Both the position numbers and the translations under genes were made by a program. The notes below the pieces were generated by a model that was given only the letters and a program-made list of their open reading frames with translations, was not told where the DNA came from and did no database searches. Below are positions 15,180-17,783 of a stretch of 17,783 nt of DNA, piece by piece; positions within the stretch are counted from its first letter, which is position 1, and each line of letters begins with the position of its first letter. Source of the stretch: Thermoplasmata archaeon (lineage in GTDB: Archaea; Thermoplasmatota; Thermoplasmata; Thermoplasmatales; Thermoplasmataceae); contig JAJZOK010000024.1 of assembly GCA_021811525.1 (NCBI GenBank), positions 1-17,783 on the forward strand, given 5' to 3'.

Positions 15180-15686
15180 TCATGATATCTCTATCTTCAC
15201 TGCCCAGTCTGTCTTGTTCTGCACAACATTTACATTGAGCTCCATTTCTTTGAGCCTTGCAATCATGTCCTCTGCTTCAGTCTCCTTTGAGAAATGAATG
15301 TAAAGGCTGTCGTAACCTATTTCCGGCATTGCAGAAATTTTTGGAAGGATAGGTTCCATCCTGCCAATAATCTCCCTGAATTTTCCAATGTCTGCATGAA
15401 GGCTACCGTTGTTGATTTTCTTCTGCGCGAGATCAATAAGCGCCGAAGCCATTCCTTTCTGTACCGTTTTCGATATCTGCTTCTCACTGGGTATGAACAA
15501 TGTGTAAGCGGTAAATGCAAATCCAATAACCAGGGCAATGACACCACTGATCAGCCTGTTAAGCACCAATGCTATAATTCCAAGAATAAGGAAAGCCAGG
15601 CCGATAAGGAGAAAAGACCGGTTCAACCCCCAATAAATGCTTTCTCGTTTATATAAATTATTAAAATTGGCTTCTATTTTAGCCAA
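15180..15686 (-). CDS. Small membrane protein with two helices and a cytoplasmic domain
   Basis: The longest frame has 168 residues and begins with TTG directly after the asnS stop (TGATTG). Hydrophobic segments FLLIGLAFLILGIIALVL and ISGVIALVIGFAFTAYTLFI (about 25-66) form a two-helix hairpin. A soluble domain of about 100 residues follows, with strands and helices including MSALIDLAQKK-like and LKEMELNVNVV segments. A strong TATA box, TTTATATAAA (15648-15658), lies inside the first codons, about 29 bases before a TTG at 15623. A leaderless start there gives 147 residues starting just before the first membrane helix, and I find that at least as likely. I recognise no family. It may also be read through from asnS. 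Confidence 0.65.
   Translation of the reverse strand: MAKIEANFNNLYKRESIYWGLNRSFLLIGLAFLILGIIALVLNRLISGVIALVIGFAFTAYTLFIPSEKQISKTVQKGMASALIDLAQKKINNGSLHADIGKFREIIGRMEPILPKISAMPEIGYDSLYIHFSKETEAEDMIARLKEMELNVNVVQNKTDWAVKIEIS
15648..15658 (-). promoter_or_regulatory. TATA box inside the 5' end of the membrane-protein frame
   Basis: On the minus strand TTTATATAAA lies 25-35 bases upstream of the in-frame TTG at 15623. It would produce a leaderless mRNA starting near that codon and give the gene its own promoter downstream of asnS. Confidence 0.5.
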
Positions 15687-16979
15687 TCACGGTCTGGTTC
15701 TTCTGACAGTCCTTGGATATGGGATGGCTTCTTTTATGTTTGAAAGCTTCATGATCCACATGCACAACCTGTCAAGGCCGAGACCAAAACCGCTGTGCGG
15801 AACGCTTCCATACTTCCTCAGGTCAAGATACCAGTAGTAGTCATCCTTAGGTAAGTTGTATTCTTCCATTCTCTTCTCCAGCTGAGCAAGGTCCCAGATC
15901 CTTTCGCCTCCACCAATGATCTCACCGTATCCTTCAGGCGCCAGTAGATCATGGCATAGGATTTCTGAGGGATTTTCTGGATCCGGAAGATGGTAGAACG
16001 TCTTCAGCTCGGTGGGGAAATGAGTTACAAACACCGGTTTATCGAAGTGAACTGTTATTGCCCTTTCCTCATCGGCGCCCAGGTCATCACCATATTTGAG
16101 GTCAAGTCCCCATTCTTTCTTTGCCATCTCCATGAGCTTAGAATACCTTATCCTTGGGAATGGCGCTTTAATCTTCTTCAATAGTTCGATGTCCCTTCCA
16201 AGAATTTTGAGCTCTTCCTCGTGATGCTCCACAACTTGTTCCACGATGTATTCAATCATTTTCTCCTCGATTTCCATCATTTCCTCATTGTGTATCCAGG
16301 CCACTTCGGCCTCTGCATGCCAGTATTCCGTGAGGTGCCTGAAAGTCCTTGATTTTTCAGCTCTGAAACTTGGGGATATTGTATATACCTTTTCCAGGCT
16401 GAAAATGAAGGTCTCGAGGTAGAATTGAGAACTCTGGGAGAGAGAGACCTCTTCCCCAAAGAATGGAACCTTGAATAGTGTTGAGCCACCTTCAGTTGCA
16501 GTGGAGACCATGATAGGAGGCTGGACCTGATAATATCCATTCTTGTTGTAGAAATCAGCAAATGCGTTGAATACTGTTGAACGGATTTTCATCATTGCAG
16601 TGAATTCCCTGCTCCTCAACCAGAGGTGCCTGTTATCCAGCATGAATTCTTCCCCGAGATCCTTGGAAACGGGAAAGTTGTCGTTTCTCTGGTACACTTT
16701 GAAATTCTTGATCTCGATCTCATAACCCGTTGCTGCCCTCTGGTCCTTATGAAGGATGCCTGTTGCCTCGAGACTGCTTTCTATGGTAAGTGCAGAAAGT
16801 TCCTTGTGCTGTTCCTCACTCAAAGACCTGGTGCTTGAAAGCATCTGAATTATTCCGGTTGAATCTCTGAGGACAATAAAAGTAAGCTTGCCACTGCTAC
16901 GGATTCTGTATACCCATCCGCGGACTGATACTTCCTTTCCATCCAAGGAATCGGTGCTGATCTCACTGATATGGCTCAT
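15687..16979 (-). CDS. asnS: Asparaginyl-tRNA synthetase
   Basis: This class IIb synthetase charges tRNA-Asn. An N-terminal OB-fold anticodon-binding domain ([23 protein letters not shown], about 19-41) is followed by the catalytic core: motif 2 [21 protein letters not shown], the flanking [10 protein letters not shown], and motif 3 GFGLGLDRL. The C-terminal [12 protein letters not shown] carries PRT where AspRS has PRD, supporting Asn rather than Asp. The longest frame starts at 16991, but TATA-like TTATTATAA near 17000-17009 is about 25 bases before the fifth codon, ATG at 16979, which I prefer (430 residues). An AGGAG sequence just before 16991 keeps the longer start possible. A dedicated AsnRS means Asn-tRNA need not be made by transamidation. 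Confidence 0.93.
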   Translation of the reverse strand: MSHISEISTDSLDGKEVSVRGWVYRIRSSGKLTFIVLRDSTGIIQMLSSTRSLSEEQHKELSALTIESSLEATGILHKDQRAATGYEIEIKNFKVYQRNDNFPVSKDLGEEFMLDNRHLWLRSREFTAMMKIRSTVFNAFADFYNKNGYYQVQPPIMVSTATEGGSTLFKVPFFGEEVSLSQSSQFYLETFIFSLEKVYTISPSFRAEKSRTFRHLTEYWHAEAEVAWIHNEEMMEIEEKMIEYIVEQVVEHHEEELKILGRDIELLKKIKAPFPRIRYSKLMEMAKKEWGLDLKYGDDLGADEERAITVHFDKPVFVTHFPTELKTFYHLPDPENPSEILCHDLLAPEGYGEIIGGGERIWDLAQLEKRMEEYNLPKDDYYWYLDLRKYGSVPHSGFGLGLDRLCMWIMKLSNIKEAIPYPRTVRRTRP

Positions 16980-16999
16980 TCTATGATTCATAGCTCCTA

Positions 17000-17009
17000 A
17001 TTATAATAA
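17000..17009 (-). promoter_or_regulatory. TATA-like box of asnS
   Basis: On the minus strand TTATTATAAT is centred about 25 bases upstream of the ATG at 16979 and only about 13 bases upstream of the ATG at 16991. Confidence 0.5.
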
Positions 17010-17056
17010 CCTTACATGATGGATAGCATTCTGTGTACTGGAAACTGCTAAGATAA

Positions 17057-17602
17057 TCAATTTTCAAGGGATGAGGAAATAACATCCAAGGAAATTTTGA
17101 GAGGATATCTGAATTCCGATGGAAGTTGCAGGGATAATGCGGGTAGTGTGTGCATCTTTAAAGCTTTGTAGGAACGTTCGTACACCCTCTTACCCACTTC
17201 CCACTGATCCATTTGCCATTTGATCTGAGAGACTATTAAGCCGATTAAGTCGTGAATCATCCGCTTCTTGTGCCCAGAATATCTTTTCCAGAGTTCTTCG
17301 AGATAATTGTGACATTCCCAGTACCTTTCTTCTTTGATCAGTTCATTAGTTTTGAATAGAATTTCAGAGGAAGAAAGAGAAGAAAAGTCGTCCTCAACCT
17401 TTAGTAAATCACATTTTCCAATTAAAGATAAGATTCCTGAGTTTCCCAAATCTCCTTGGTATCTGAAGTCGAGTTCAATGGACTCAGAATGTTTCCTTAT
17501 TATTAGATTAAATAGGCCTTTTGATTTCAGGGATTGCAGTTTAATATCATCTACGGAGTCAACAAAGCATAGATACCTCGAGCATTGAACATCGCACTTC
17601 AT
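17057..17602 (-). CDS. DUF309-domain protein
   Basis: A 181-residue protein. The C-terminal half contains the DUF309 pattern: LIKEERYWECHNYLEELWKRYSG (about 88-110, the F/Y..H..LE.LW core), then HDLIGLIVSQIKWQMDQWEVGKRVYERSYKAL, an all-helical unit found in many archaea and bacteria. No biochemical function is established that I can name. The N-terminal half (about 1-80) is a separate region with three early cysteines (MKCDVQCSRYLC) and is not recognised; the cysteines could bind metal (inference). AT-rich DNA lies upstream, but no single TATA box at the right distance stands out. It is transcribed away from tRNA-Cys and toward asnS, with a 65-base gap to the longest asnS frame. Confidence 0.7.
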   Translation of the reverse strand: MKCDVQCSRYLCFVDSVDDIKLQSLKSKGLFNLIIRKHSESIELDFRYQGDLGNSGILSLIGKCDLLKVEDDFSSLSSSEILFKTNELIKEERYWECHNYLEELWKRYSGHKKRMIHDLIGLIVSQIKWQMDQWEVGKRVYERSYKALKMHTLPALSLQLPSEFRYPLKISLDVISSSLEN

Positions 17603-17673
17603 TTTGGCTTTCTGACCAATAATAACATGAAATAATAGAGTTGCTAAATTTCTCCCAAGCCAAAAAAACCTGC

Positions 17674-17683
17674 AAAATTTAAA
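17674..17683 (+). promoter_or_regulatory. TATA box of tRNA-Cys
   Basis: AAAATTTAAA is centred about 32 bases before the tRNA 5' end. It would start transcription a few bases upstream of the mature tRNA, as usual for archaeal tRNA genes. Confidence 0.5.
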
Positions 17684-17710
17684 GTGCAGAAAATGATAAC
17701 AGGGATACTT

Positions 17711-17782
17711 GGATAGGTGGCAGAGCGGTTATGCGTGGGACTGCAGATCCCATCTATTAGGGTTCGAATCCCTACCTATCCT
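17711..17782 (+). tRNA. tRNA-Cys (anticodon GCA)
   Basis: Acceptor arms GGATAGG and CCTATCC pair fully, and the discriminator is T (U73), the cysteine identity base. The anticodon arm TGGGA-CTGCAGA-TCCCA gives anticodon GCA. The T arm is TAGGG-TTCGAAT-CCCTA. No CCA is encoded, no intron is seen, and the window ends one base later. Confidence 0.95.
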
Positions 17783-17783
17783 T

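Noticed and set aside
1..17783. CRISPR array, insertion sequence or toxin-antitoxin pair
   Set aside because: No regularly spaced repeats, transposase motifs with terminal inverted repeats, or recognisable toxin or antitoxin domains were seen.

Overview
The window looks like a chromosomal segment of a euryarchaeon of the Thermoplasmata (Thermoplasma/Ferroplasma/Cuniculiplasma-like). The evidence is an archaeal Lhr-type helicase, archaeal ScpB and RNase Z, tRNA genes without encoded CCA, a heavily N-glycosylatable surface protein with a C-terminal membrane anchor, and promoters of archaeal type. Many genes have an AT-rich TATA-like box centred about 22-27 bases before a start codon, so most transcripts are probably leaderless. 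This supports shorter proteins than the longest open frames for several genes (the Toprim protein, RNase Z, ScpB, AsnRS and the small membrane protein). The genus is an inference; nothing in the window fixes it.

Layout. 1-1269: remains of two different tyrosine recombinases joined near base 408, lying against the 3' end of tRNA-Ser(GCU) (1270-1351, minus). This is a typical scar of element integration at a tRNA gene. A 53-codon gene (1352-1513, minus) ends at the base before the tRNA, so the two are probably co-transcribed. 1514-1848: AT-rich intergenic DNA with promoter elements and a duplicated ATTG...CAAT motif. 1849-3636: surface glycoprotein. 3763-3897: a compact transcription unit (TATA box, perfect Shine-Dalgarno sequence, 22-codon Asp-rich ORF, T tract). 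3962-8136: Lhr-family helicase, Toprim protein and RNase Z, all plus strand and all with nucleic-acid roles.

8137-10427 (minus): nucleobase permease (NCS1 family), then a dCTP deaminase/dUTPase-family enzyme that appears to lack the deaminase residues, then an SRPBCC protein. 10533-12324 (plus): scpB overlapping purD. 12311-15124 (minus): hemE, hemH and an elongation-factor-like protein with a degenerate GTPase domain, all overlapping and so probably translationally coupled. 15180-16991 (minus): asnS and a small membrane protein. 17057-17602 (minus): a DUF309 protein. 17711-17782: tRNA-Cys(GCA).

Most of the window is housekeeping: purine synthesis, nucleotide salvage and dUTP control, heme synthesis, tRNA maturation and charging, and chromosome condensation. 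The least explained parts are the acidic microprotein unit, the pseudo-GTPase in the heme operon, the altered active site of the Dcd-family enzyme, and the fused recombinase remnants at tRNA-Ser.
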